A DNA stretch of 33,478 bases from Allorhizocola rhizosphaerae (GTDB taxonomy: Bacteria > Actinomycetota > Actinomycetes > Mycobacteriales > Micromonosporaceae), in NCBI RefSeq assembly GCF_003426775.1, contig NZ_QJUG01000082.1, positions 1 through 33,478 on the forward strand. The letters are read 5' to 3'. Position numbers and translations under genes: made by a program. Under the pieces are notes generated by a model. It was given only the letters and a program-made list of their open reading frames with translations, did no database searches and had not been told where the DNA came from. Below, piece after piece: positions 22,819-33,478 of this stretch (position 1 is its first letter; each line of letters starts with the position of its first letter).

Positions 22819-24870
22819 ATGAAACGGGTTTCCCGGACGCTTGTGCACATGCCTGAAGTCGCGACCCATTGTCCCTACTGCGCTTTGCAGTGCGGGATGA
22901 CCCTGCGCGAGACCGACGGCAAGGTCGAAGTGGGCGCCCGCGATTTCCCCACAAACCGGGGCGGGCTGTGCCAGAAGGGCTGGACCTCGGCCGAACTACT
23001 CGATCACCCCGACCGGCTGACCTCGCCATTGATCGACGGGCGCGCCGCCTCCTGGGATGAGGCCTACTCGCTGATCATTGAAAAAATCGTGGACATTCAG
23101 CGAACGCACGGCAAAGACGCGGTGGCCGTGTTCGGCGGGGGCGGGCTGACCAACGAGAAGGCCTATGCGCTGGGCAAGTTTGCCCGCGTGGCCCTCGGCA
23201 CCAAGCACATCGACTATAACGGCCGGTTCTGCATGAGCTCCGCAGCCGCAGCCGGCATCCGCTCGTTCGGCCTCGACCGAGGGCTGCCCTTCCCCATGGC
23301 CGATCTGGCCGAGGCCGACACCCTCCTTCTCGTGGGCGGCAACGTCGCCGAGACCATGCCCCCGTTCGCGCGGTACCTGACCGAGCAGCGCGAGCGCGGC
23401 GGCACCCAGATCGTGATCGACCCCCGCGCCACGCTCACCGCCCGCGCCGCGACCCTGCACCTGCAGCCGACCCCCGGCACGGACCTCGCGCTCGCGCTCG
23501 GCCTGCTGCACATCGTGATCGCCGAGGGCCTGGTCGACCAGTCCTACGTGGACGATCGCACCACCGGGTGGGAGTCGGTCAGGGCGAGCGTCGCCGCCTA
23601 CTGGCCCGCCCGCGTCGAGCGCATCACGGGCGTTTCCAGCGCCGACCTCGAACTCACCGCTCGCGCGCTCGCCCGCGGCAAGTCGATCATCCTCACCGCC
23701 CGAGGCGCCGAGCAGCACAGCAAGGGCGTGGACACGGTCACCGCGTTCATCAACCTCGCCCTCGCGCTGGGCCTGCCGGGCCGCCGCGGCTCCGGCTACG
23801 GCTGCCTGACCGGTCAGGGCAACGGGCAGGGCGGGCGCGAGCACGGGCAGAAGGCCGACCAGCTGCCGGGCTACCGCAGCATCGAGGACCCGGCGGCCCG
23901 CGCGCACGTCGCCAAGGTGTGGGGCGTGGAGCCCGAAACGCTCCCTGGCAAGGGGATTTCAGCCTATGAGCTGCTCGACTCGCTGGGCGACACGGTCAAG
24001 GCCCTGCTGGTCTTCGGGTCCAACCCGGTGATATCGGCGCCGAATGCCGTACACATAGAAAAGAAGTTAAAAGAACTTGAATTGCTTGTCGTATGTGACT
24101 TCGTTCCCAGTGAGACCGCAAGTCTGGCCCATGTGGTGTTGCCCGTGGCACAGTGGGCAGAAGAAGACGGGACAATGACCAATTTGGAGGGCCGCATCCT
24201 GCGGAGGCGGGCCCTTCGCGAGCCACCGCCGGGGATAGGGACGGATCTGGCGGTGATGGCTGAGTTGGGCGCCCGGCTCAGCCAGGGCAAGTCCGGTGTG
24301 CGGTTCGACTCCGCTCCGCACGCCGTGTTCGAGGAGCTGCGGCGGGCCACCGCTGGCGGGGTCGCCGACTACGCAGGCGTTACTTGGGAGCGGGTGGACG
24401 CCGAGGACGGCGTATTCTGGCCCTGCCCCGCAGCGGACCGGGCGGGCACGCCGCGGCTCTTCGAATCCTCCTTCGCGACCCCGGACGGTCGCGCGCGAAT
24501 GATTGCGGTGGAGCACCGGCCAGTCGCGGAGGAGGTCGACGCCGAGTTCCCGCTCTACCTGACGACCGGCAGGGTCCTTTCGCAGTACCAATCGGGCGCA
24601 CAGACGCGCCGGATCCTCAACGGATCTATCTTTGTCGAGATGCATCCCGACCTAGGGTTCGATGACGGCACCCTGGTTCGCGTGATCAGCAGGCGGGGCT
24701 CGATGGAGGCGCCGGTGCGGCTGTCGGAGCACATCCGGCGGGACACCGTCTTCGCGCCATTCCACTTCCCAGGCATGGGCCGCGCCAACTCGCTCACCGG
24801 AGACGCGCTCGACCCGATCTCGCGCATGCCGGAATTCAAGGTGTGCGCCGTCCGAGTGGAACCAGCATGA
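22819..24870 (+). CDS. nasA: Assimilatory nitrate reductase, molybdopterin subunit
   Basis: Cytoplasmic Mo-bis-MGD enzyme reducing nitrate to nitrite. The 683-residue protein binds one [4Fe-4S] through C18, C21, C25 and C51 (THCPYCALQCGM ... GGLCQKGW). The Mo ligand is probably C138 in YNGRFCMSSAAAAG. TARGAEQHSKG, GSGYGCLTGQGNGQGGREHGQKADQLPGYR and the C-terminal TGRVLSQYQSGAQTR / FHFPGMGRANSLT complete the cofactor site. Longer NasA proteins carry a C-terminal BFD [2Fe-2S] domain; it is absent here but occurs in the next gene. ATG 22819 is used; ATG 22849 (MPEVATHC) is an equally possible start, and neither has a clear RBS. The stop overlaps the next ATG (ATGA). Confidence 0.93.
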   Translation: MKRVSRTLVHMPEVATHCPYCALQCGMTLRETDGKVEVGARDFPTNRGGLCQKGWTSAELLDHPDRLTSPLIDGRAASWDEAYSLIIEKIVDIQRTHGKDAVAVFGGGGLTNEKAYALGKFARVALGTKHIDYNGRFCMSSAAAAGIRSFGLDRGLPFPMADLAEADTLLLVGGNVAETMPPFARYLTEQRERGGTQIVIDPRATLTARAATLHLQPTPGTDLALALGLLHIVIAEGLVDQSYVDDRTTGWESVRASVAAYWPARVERITGVSSADLELTARALARGKSIILTARGAEQHSKGVDTVTAFINLALALGLPGRRGSGYGCLTGQGNGQGGREHGQKADQLPGYRSIEDPAARAHVAKVWGVEPETLPGKGISAYELLDSLGDTVKALLVFGSNPVISAPNAVHIEKKLKELELLVVCDFVPSETASLAHVVLPVAQWAEEDGTMTNLEGRILRRRALREPPPGIGTDLAVMAELGARLSQGKSGVRFDSAPHAVFEELRRATAGGVADYAGVTWERVDAEDGVFWPCPAADRAGTPRLFESSFATPDGRARMIAVEHRPVAEEVDAEFPLYLTTGRVLSQYQSGAQTRRILNGSIFVEMHPDLGFDDGTLVRVISRRGSMEAPVRLSEHIRRDTVFAPFHFPGMGRANSLTGDALDPISRMPEFKVCAVRVEPA

Positions 24871-26195
24871 GAGTTGTGATTGTGGGCAACGGCATGGCCG
24901 GGGCCCGTTTGGCCACTGAACTGTCCGATCAAGACGTTCTCGTGCTGGGCGCAGAGGAGCACCCGGCCTACAACCGGATTTTGCTGTCCAGCGTGCTCGC
25001 GGGCAAGCACCGGCCGGGCGACATCGCGCTCGTCGGCTCGCCGAAGGCGCGCACCGGAGTGACCGTCACCGCGATCGACCGCGTCGAAAAGACGGTGACC
25101 ACTTCGGACGGTTCAATTGAGACATACGACCATCTCGTGCTCGCCACCGGTTCCCGCGCCATCGTGCCGCGGGGCATGGAGGGCGCGCTGACGTTCCGCA
25201 CGCTCGACGACTGCCACAACATCCTGGCGCAGGCGCAAAACGCCAGCACCGCAATCGTTTTGGGCGGCGGCCTGCTCGGGCTGGAGGCGGCCCGCGGCCT
25301 GGCCGGGCGCGGCATCACGGTGGAGGTGGTGCACGCGGTGGGGCATCTGATGGAGCGCCAGCTCGACCCGGGCGCGAGCCGGGTGCTCGAGCGCACGCTC
25401 GGCGAGCTCGGCATCAAGGTGCATCTCAATGCGATGGCCACGTCCATCAGCGATGAGCGCAACCTGCACCTCGACGACGGCAGAGTGCTCACCGCCGATC
25501 TGATCGTCGTGGCGTGCGGGGTCCGGCCGGAGACCGAACTCGCGGTCAAGGCCGGGCTCAAGGTCGATCGGGGAATCGTCGTCGATGAACGGCTGCGCAC
25601 GTCGGACCGGTTCATCTCGGCGATCGGCGACTGCGCGCAGCTGGGCAACGAGGTCGGTGGCCTGGTGGCGCCGGCGTGGGAGCAGGCACGCGTGGTGGCG
25701 CAACAGCTGACCAGCGACCCGCTCGCGGTGTATCAGCCGCAGCCGCCCATCACGCGGTTGAAGGCGTCGGGGATCGACCTCGCGGCGATGGGCACGCTTC
25801 AGGGCGACGACGAGGTGCTGTTCGCCGACCCGGCCCGGGGCACCTACGCCCGCGTGCTGATCAGTGGGGACCGGGTGACAGGCGCGGTCATGCTGGGCGA
25901 CAACCCGGCCGTCGGTCAGGTGATCCAGATCTTCGATCGCAAGCTTCCCCTGCCCCTGGACCGGCGCACGCTGCTGCTGGGGCGGGGCGGCGGTTCGGCG
26001 TCCGCTGTGGACAGTCCGGCGCTCATGCCGGACGCCGCGACGGTCTGCCAGTGCAACGGCGTGAGCAAGGGCGCTCTGGTCAAGTGTTTCCGCGACGGCG
26101 ACGACGTGGTCACGCGGACCCGCGCGACCACGGGGTGCGGCAGTTGCAAGGACGCGGTGGAGGGAATCATCCGGTGGCTGGAGGTGGCGGCGTGA
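24867..26195 (+). CDS. FAD-dependent oxidoreductase with C-terminal [2Fe-2S] BFD domain (nitrate reductase electron-transfer protein)
   Basis: A 442-residue pyridine-nucleotide:disulfide-oxidoreductase-like flavoprotein. FAD binds at VIVGNGMAGARL (6-16), NAD(P)H at IVLGGGLLGLEAARGL, and the second FAD motif is FISAIGDCAQ. The C-terminal 55 residues are a BFD-type [2Fe-2S] domain with C394-x-C396 and C424-x-x-C427 (VCQCNGV ... TTGCGSCKDAV). This matches the role of NasB/NasC-type electron donors to NasA. The gene is coupled to nasA by ATGA and to nirB by GTGA. Its domain order repeats that of the N-terminal half of NirB next door, so the two probably arose by duplication. Confidence 0.85.
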   Translation: MRVVIVGNGMAGARLATELSDQDVLVLGAEEHPAYNRILLSSVLAGKHRPGDIALVGSPKARTGVTVTAIDRVEKTVTTSDGSIETYDHLVLATGSRAIVPRGMEGALTFRTLDDCHNILAQAQNASTAIVLGGGLLGLEAARGLAGRGITVEVVHAVGHLMERQLDPGASRVLERTLGELGIKVHLNAMATSISDERNLHLDDGRVLTADLIVVACGVRPETELAVKAGLKVDRGIVVDERLRTSDRFISAIGDCAQLGNEVGGLVAPAWEQARVVAQQLTSDPLAVYQPQPPITRLKASGIDLAAMGTLQGDDEVLFADPARGTYARVLISGDRVTGAVMLGDNPAVGQVIQIFDRKLPLPLDRRTLLLGRGGGSASAVDSPALMPDAATVCQCNGVSKGALVKCFRDGDDVVTRTRATTGCGSCKDAVEGIIRWLEVAA

Positions 26196-28552
26196 GTAGG
26201 AAGCTGGTAGTCGCCGGGTATGGCATGGTGGCGCAACGATTCCTGGAGGCGATGGCCGGAAGCGATTGGGACGTCACGGTTCTGGCCGAGGAGAGCGTGC
26301 CGGCCTACGACCGGGTGCGGTTGACTTCATGGTACGAAGGCGAGTCGCTCGACATGGGCGGGCCGCCCGAGGGCGTGAAGGTGCTCTACAACACCCCGCT
26401 GCGCGAGGTCGACCGGCTCAACAAGACGGTCAACGGCGACATCCCTTACGACGCACTGGTTTTGGCGACCGGATCGCGGCCGTTCGTGCCGCCGATCCCC
26501 GGGGCCGATCTGCCGGGCGTGTTCGTGTATCGGACGATCGACGATCTGCGCAGCATCAAGGAGTGGGCGCAGGGCAAGCGGGTCGGAGCCGTGCTCGGCG
26601 GCGGGCTGCTGGGGCTCGAAGCGGCCAACGCGCTCAAGGGCATGGGCCTTTTGGTCCACGTGGTCGAGTTCGCGCCGCGGCTCATGCCGATGCAGGTCGA
26701 CGAGGGCGGCGGGGCGGTGCTCAAGCGGCACATCGAGGAGCTCGGGCTGACCGTCCACACCGGATCGGCGTGCTCGGCGCTCAAGCCCGGCGGGATGGTC
26801 ATCGGCGAACAAGAGCTGGACGTGGACATCGTCATCATCGCGGCCGGGATCAGGCCGCGTGACGAAGTCATCGACCTGCCGAAGGGGCCGCGCGGTGGAT
26901 ACCTGGTCGACGAGACATGCCGCACCGCTGACGAGAGCATCTGGGCAATCGGCGAATGTGCTGCCCTGCAAGGGGTCTGCTACGGGCTCGTGGCGCCGGG
27001 CTATGCCATGGCCGAGGTGGTCGCCGACCGGCTGACCGGCGGGCAGGCCATGATGACCGCGCCCGACACGTCCACCAAACTCAAGTTGCTGGGCGTCGAC
27101 GTCGCGAGCTTCGGCACACCGTTCGCCGAAGGCCTCGATGTCGTTGTCTCCGATCAACTCAGCGGGGTCTACGCCAAACTCCTGCTCACCGATGACGCGC
27201 AAACGCTGCTGGGCGGGATTCTCGTCGGCGACGCTTCCGCCTATCCGGCGCTGCGCGCGTCCGTCGGCGGCCCGCTGCCCGGCCCGCCGCTGTCCGTCCT
27301 GTCCGGACAGGTGAAGCTTGAGGTCCAGCAGGTGTGCTCGTGTCACGCGGTCACCAAGGACCACATCACCGAGGCGATCGCGGGCGGCTGCCAGGACGTG
27401 CCCGCGCTCAAGGCGTGCACCAAGGCCGGGACCGGTTGCGGCTCCTGCGTTCCGCTGCTCAAGCAGCTGCTCGCCGAGGGCGGCGTGACGCTGTCGAAGG
27501 CGCTGTGCGAACACTTCGCCTATTCGCGGCAAGAGCTTTTCGACATCATTCATGTACGAGGCATCACCTCGTTCAACGCGCTGATCTCCGAGCATGGGAC
27601 CGGTCGCGGCTGCGACATCTGCAAGCCCGCCGTGGCGTCCATCCTCGCCTCGATGAGCAACGGCTACATCCTCGACGGCGAGCAGGCCGCGCTGCAGGAC
27701 ACCAACGATCACTTCCTCGCCAACATCCAGCGCGACGGCACGTATTCGGTGGTGCCGAGAATTCCCGGTGGGGAGGTCACCCCCGACAAGCTCATTGTGA
27801 TCGGCGAGGTGGCGCGAGACTTCGGCCTGTACACGAAAATCACCGGCGGCCAACGCATCGACCTGTTCGGAGCGCGGGTGGAGCAACTGCCGCAGATCTG
27901 GCGGCGGCTCGTCGACGCGGGCTTCGAGTCGGGCCACGCGTATGGAAAAGCGTTGCGCACGGTCAAAAGCTGCGTCGGCTCGACGTGGTGCCGCTACGGC
28001 GTGCAGGACTCGGTCGGCATGGCCGTCGAGCTCGAACTGCGCTACCGCGGCCTGCGCGCGCCGCACAAAATCAAGTCGGCGGTCTCCGGCTGCGCCCGCG
28101 AGTGCGCCGAGGCGCGCAGCAAGGACTTCGGCATCATCGCGACCGAGAAGGGCTGGAACCTTTACGTGGGCGGCAACGGTGGCTTCCGCCCGCGCCACGC
28201 CGACCTGTTCCTCACGGACGCGTCGAAGGAGCTGCTGATCCAGACGATCGACCGCTTCCTCATGTACTACATCCGCACGGCGGACCGGTTGCAGCGCACG
28301 GCATCGTGGATCGAATCGCTCGACGGCGGGCTGGACCACCTGCGCGAGGTCATTGTGGACGACTCCCTCGGGCTGTGCGCCGAACTGGACGCGATGATGG
28401 CCAAGCACGTGGAGTCCTATTCGGACGAGTGGAGCGACACGCTGGCCGACCCGAACCGGTTGGCGCGCTTCGTGTCCTTCGTCAACGCGCCGGACACGCC
28501 GGACCCAGACATCAAGTATGCCGTGGAACGTGGACAGAAGGTGCCGCTATGA
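26192..28552 (+). CDS. nirB: Nitrite reductase (NAD(P)H), large subunit
   Basis: Reduces nitrite to ammonium in the cytoplasm with NirD. The 786-residue protein has FAD (VVAGYGMVAQRF) and NADH (AVLGGGLLGLEAANAL) domains, a BFD [2Fe-2S] domain (C382, C384, C416, C419), and a C-terminal sulfite/nitrite-reductase region. There C594 and C600 (KSCVGSTWCRYG) with C634 and C638 (SGCARECAEA) bind the [4Fe-4S]-siroheme. It is about 60 residues shorter than E. coli NirB, with no missing motif seen. GTG 26192 overlaps the upstream stop, and its own stop overlaps nirD (ATGA). Confidence 0.95.
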   Translation: MSRKLVVAGYGMVAQRFLEAMAGSDWDVTVLAEESVPAYDRVRLTSWYEGESLDMGGPPEGVKVLYNTPLREVDRLNKTVNGDIPYDALVLATGSRPFVPPIPGADLPGVFVYRTIDDLRSIKEWAQGKRVGAVLGGGLLGLEAANALKGMGLLVHVVEFAPRLMPMQVDEGGGAVLKRHIEELGLTVHTGSACSALKPGGMVIGEQELDVDIVIIAAGIRPRDEVIDLPKGPRGGYLVDETCRTADESIWAIGECAALQGVCYGLVAPGYAMAEVVADRLTGGQAMMTAPDTSTKLKLLGVDVASFGTPFAEGLDVVVSDQLSGVYAKLLLTDDAQTLLGGILVGDASAYPALRASVGGPLPGPPLSVLSGQVKLEVQQVCSCHAVTKDHITEAIAGGCQDVPALKACTKAGTGCGSCVPLLKQLLAEGGVTLSKALCEHFAYSRQELFDIIHVRGITSFNALISEHGTGRGCDICKPAVASILASMSNGYILDGEQAALQDTNDHFLANIQRDGTYSVVPRIPGGEVTPDKLIVIGEVARDFGLYTKITGGQRIDLFGARVEQLPQIWRRLVDAGFESGHAYGKALRTVKSCVGSTWCRYGVQDSVGMAVELELRYRGLRAPHKIKSAVSGCARECAEARSKDFGIIATEKGWNLYVGGNGGFRPRHADLFLTDASKELLIQTIDRFLMYYIRTADRLQRTASWIESLDGGLDHLREVIVDDSLGLCAELDAMMAKHVESYSDEWSDTLADPNRLARFVSFVNAPDTPDPDIKYAVERGQKVPL

Positions 28553-28890
28553 GTGTTGATGTCATTACCCAGTGGACCACCGTTTGCCCGATCAGCCGGA
28601 TCCAGCCCGAGCGGGGTGTGGCCGCGCTCGTGGAAGGAACGCAGATCGCGCTGATTCGCACATGGGACGACGAGTTGTATGCGGTGAGCAACCGCGACCC
28701 GATCGCGGGTGCGCAGGTGATGTCGCGCGGCATCGTCGGCACGCGCGGCGATGCGCCGACCCTGGCCTCGCCGCTGCACAAGCAGGTTTATGACCTGCGC
28801 ACCGGCGAGTGCCTGGACGTGCCGGGCGTGAGCCTGCCGACCTACCGCGTCAGATGCACCGACGACGGCCTGGTCGAAGTGGCGATATGA
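28549..28890 (+). CDS. nirD: Nitrite reductase (NAD(P)H), small subunit
   Basis: A 113-residue Rieske-fold partner of NirB. WTTVCPISRIQPERGVAALVEGTQIALIRTWDDELYAVSNRDPIAGAQVMSRGIVG and PLHKQVYDLRTGECLDVPG follow the NirD pattern, in which the Rieske Cys/His cluster ligands are not conserved. ATG 28549 overlaps the nirB stop. The stop overlaps the next gene (ATGA), continuing the coupled chain. Confidence 0.94.
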   Translation: MSVDVITQWTTVCPISRIQPERGVAALVEGTQIALIRTWDDELYAVSNRDPIAGAQVMSRGIVGTRGDAPTLASPLHKQVYDLRTGECLDVPGVSLPTYRVRCTDDGLVEVAI

Positions 28891-30038
28891 GCGAGGGCTT
28901 GCCCCGAGCGAATCGACGGGCAGGCGCCGCGGAGCGTAGCGGAGGGACGCCATTGAGCGAGTTGGCCGGGTTCACGATCGGTGTCACCGCGGACCGGCGG
29001 CGCGACGAGCTGGCCGCGCTGCTCGAACGGCGCGGCGCCCGGGTCGTCATCGCGCCCGCGCTGCGGATCGTGCCGCTGCACGACGACTCGCAACTGCGCG
29101 AGGCGACCCGGCGCTGCCTGGACGACCCGCCCGACATCGTGGTGGCCAACACGGGCATCGGCATGCGCGGCTGGCTTGAGGCCGCGGAGGGCTGGGGCCT
29201 GGCCGATCCGCTCCGGACGGTGCTCGCCGAGGCGTACATCGTGGCGCGCGGGCCCAAGGCGCGCGGCGCGGTCCGCGCGGCCGGGCTGATGGACCAGTGG
29301 TCGCCGGACTCCGAGTCGTGCGACGAATGCCTGGCGCACCTGCTGCGCAGGGGTGTTCAGGGCAAGACCATCGCGGTACAGCTGCACGGCGAGCAGCAGC
29401 CGGAGTTCTGCGCATCTTTACGAGCCGCGGGAGCGGATGTCATCGAGGTGCCCGTCTATCGGTGGGCGCCGCCGCTTGACCCCGCTCCCCTGCACCGCCT
29501 GGTCGACCTGGTGTCAAGCCGGCTCGTCGACGCCATCACGTTCACCAGCGCGCCCGCCGTGGGCGCGCTGCTCGCCGCCGCCGGGACGGGCGCCGACGGG
29601 GTGCTGGAGGCACTGCGCTCCGATGTGCTCGCCGCGTGCGTCGGGCCGGTGACGGCTGCACCGCTGATCCGCCAAGGCATTCCGGTCATCGCGCCGGCGC
29701 GGGCCCGGCTGGGCGCGCTCGTGCGGGCCATCGTGGACGAGTTGCCCCAGCGGTCGCTCACGCTCACCGTGGCCGGTCATCAGCTCACGCTGCGTGGACA
29801 TGCGGCGATGGTGGATGGGACGCTCAAGCCGCTCGCCCCCGCGCCGATGGCCGTTTTGCGGGCGCTGGCACAGGTACCGGGAAAGGTTAGATCCAGGGCT
29901 TCTCTTCTGCCGGCACTTCCGCGCGGTGCCGATGAGCATGCGGTGGAAATGGCCGTGGCGAGGCTGCGCGCCGGTCTTGGGGATCCGGCATTTGTTCAGA
30001 CGGTGGTAAAGCGCGGCTATCGACTCCAGGTCGAATAG
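28887..30038 (+). CDS. nnaR: HemD-domain / winged-helix regulator, NnaR-type
   Basis: A 383-residue fusion: an N-terminal uroporphyrinogen-III-synthase-like domain (about 27-290; GFTIGVTADRRRDEL, VVANTGIGMRGWLEAAEGWG, ITFTSAPAVGALL, ACVGPVTAAPL) and a C-terminal OmpR/PhoB-type winged helix (about 305-383; PAPMAVLRALAQVPGKV, VEMAVARLRAGLGDPAFVQTVVKRGYRLQVE). NnaR of Streptomyces coelicolor has this architecture and regulates nitrate/nitrite assimilation together with GlnR. Its position directly after nirD supports the same role here. ATG 28887 overlaps the nirD stop; TTG 28953 with GGAGGG ahead is an alternative start that removes 22 poorly conserved residues. Residual HemD activity is possible but not required. 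Confidence 0.85.
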   Translation: MSEGLPRANRRAGAAERSGGTPLSELAGFTIGVTADRRRDELAALLERRGARVVIAPALRIVPLHDDSQLREATRRCLDDPPDIVVANTGIGMRGWLEAAEGWGLADPLRTVLAEAYIVARGPKARGAVRAAGLMDQWSPDSESCDECLAHLLRRGVQGKTIAVQLHGEQQPEFCASLRAAGADVIEVPVYRWAPPLDPAPLHRLVDLVSSRLVDAITFTSAPAVGALLAAAGTGADGVLEALRSDVLAACVGPVTAAPLIRQGIPVIAPARARLGALVRAIVDELPQRSLTLTVAGHQLTLRGHAAMVDGTLKPLAPAPMAVLRALAQVPGKVRSRASLLPALPRGADEHAVEMAVARLRAGLGDPAFVQTVVKRGYRLQVE

Positions 30039-30055
30039 CACGTACTGTCCCGTGG

Positions 30056-33216
<3,161 letters not shown>

Positions 33217-33220
<4 letters not shown>

Positions 33221-33478
33221 GGCAGCAGTCCTTTCACGACACTCGCCGGATCGTCGGCGCGCATGACGGCGCCCATTACGGCAACGCCTATTGCGCCCGC
33301 TGCGCGGCATTCATAGGCTCGTTGTGGCGTGTCGACCCCGCCGAGCGCCACCACGCGCCGCCCGCCTGCCTCGCCTCCTGCAAGCGTCGCCGCCACCTCG
33401 GCCGCCGCCGAGCCTCCCGCAAGCGTCGCCGCCACCTCGCCCGCCGCCGAGCCTCCCGCAAGCGTCCCCGCCACCTCG
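33217..33478 (-). CDS. thiE: Thiamine-phosphate synthase, C-terminal part (5' end beyond window)
   Basis: The last 46 residues, [38 protein letters not shown], are the final strands and phosphate-binding region of ThiE, which joins HMP-PP and THZ-P. Directly before them the frame encodes a 13-residue repeat ([13 protein letters not shown]-like) instead of the usual sequence of the TIM barrel. The start lies outside the window. It leads thiD and thiC; any TPP riboswitch would be upstream, not visible here. Confidence 0.8.
33371..33478. repeat. In-frame 39-bp minisatellite inside thiE
   Basis: Units start at 33371, 33410 and 33449 (the last cut by the window end), each 39 bp and nearly identical, with the core CCCGCAAGCGTC. 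Read on minus they encode 13-residue Ala/Gly/Thr repeats without a frame change. The array may continue beyond the window. Confidence 0.85.

Noticed and set aside
26327-28408. 2-kb minus-strand open frame opposite nirB
   Set aside because: It is antisense to a gene with all NirB cofactor motifs; no recognisable protein and no RBS.
33371-33478. CRISPR array
   Set aside because: The repeats are contiguous with no variable spacers and preserve a reading frame, so this is a coding minisatellite.

Overview
This window is high-GC chromosomal DNA from an actinomycete. The evidence is the codon bias, many GTG/TTG starts, ATGA/GTGA gene overlaps, the rplM-rpsI-glmM-glmS-acpS-nnr-alr-tsaE-tsaB neighbourhood, a HemD/winged-helix regulator of the NnaR type and a CBM2-bearing GH5 cellulase. 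A filamentous soil group such as Streptosporangiales or a relative fits best, but the sequence does not fix the genus.

Layout. 1-6300 holds tRNA t6A, cell-wall and cofactor-repair housekeeping: tsaB (cut by the window edge, minus), a plus-strand unit alr / alpha-beta hydrolase / tsaE / AlkZ-like winged-helix protein, then nnrDE and acpS on minus. In most actinobacteria alr-hydrolase-tsaE runs in the same direction as nnr and tsaB, so this block looks inverted in place. 6300-11200 is accessory: a DUF1023-type hydrolase, a tiny transcription unit (consensus promoter with a palindrome in its spacer, a 24-codon ORF and a terminator), a 5'-truncated NYN-domain remnant, a secreted four-module cellulase and a LacI-type regulator. 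11200-16700 returns to housekeeping on minus (rplM, rpsI, glmM, glmS), interrupted by an MmpS-like protein and a frameshifted GNAT gene. 16700-20800 carries a NarK nitrate transporter, a MarR regulator and a secreted subtilase. 20800-22660 is a toxin-antitoxin cluster in different states of decay: a fused relBE-like relic, a response-regulator fragment, yefM with a frameshifted yoeB, and an apparently intact mazEF-like pair. 22800-30940 is a nitrate/nitrite assimilation operon (nasA, FAD/[2Fe-2S] oxidoreductase, nirB, nirD, nnaR, membrane protein) whose first five genes overlap by 4 bp. 30900-33478 is thiE-thiD-thiC on minus, with thiE cut by the window end and carrying an in-frame 39-bp tandem repeat.

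How the genes fit together. NarK would import nitrate. NasA reduces it to nitrite with electrons probably supplied by the adjacent FAD/[2Fe-2S] protein, NirBD reduces nitrite to ammonium, and NnaR is the likely regulator. GlmM and GlmS make amino sugars for the wall, Alr makes D-alanine, AcpS activates acyl carrier proteins, and TsaB with TsaE serves t6A synthesis.

No unmistakably new multi-gene system is visible. The most unusual items are the 24-codon transcription unit at 7244-7399, the minisatellite inside thiE, the in-place inversion with a duplicated nnr tail at its edge, the AlkZ-like gene coupled to tsaE, and a recurring leaderless promoter layout (TAnnnT-like hexamer 6-8 nt before the start codon).
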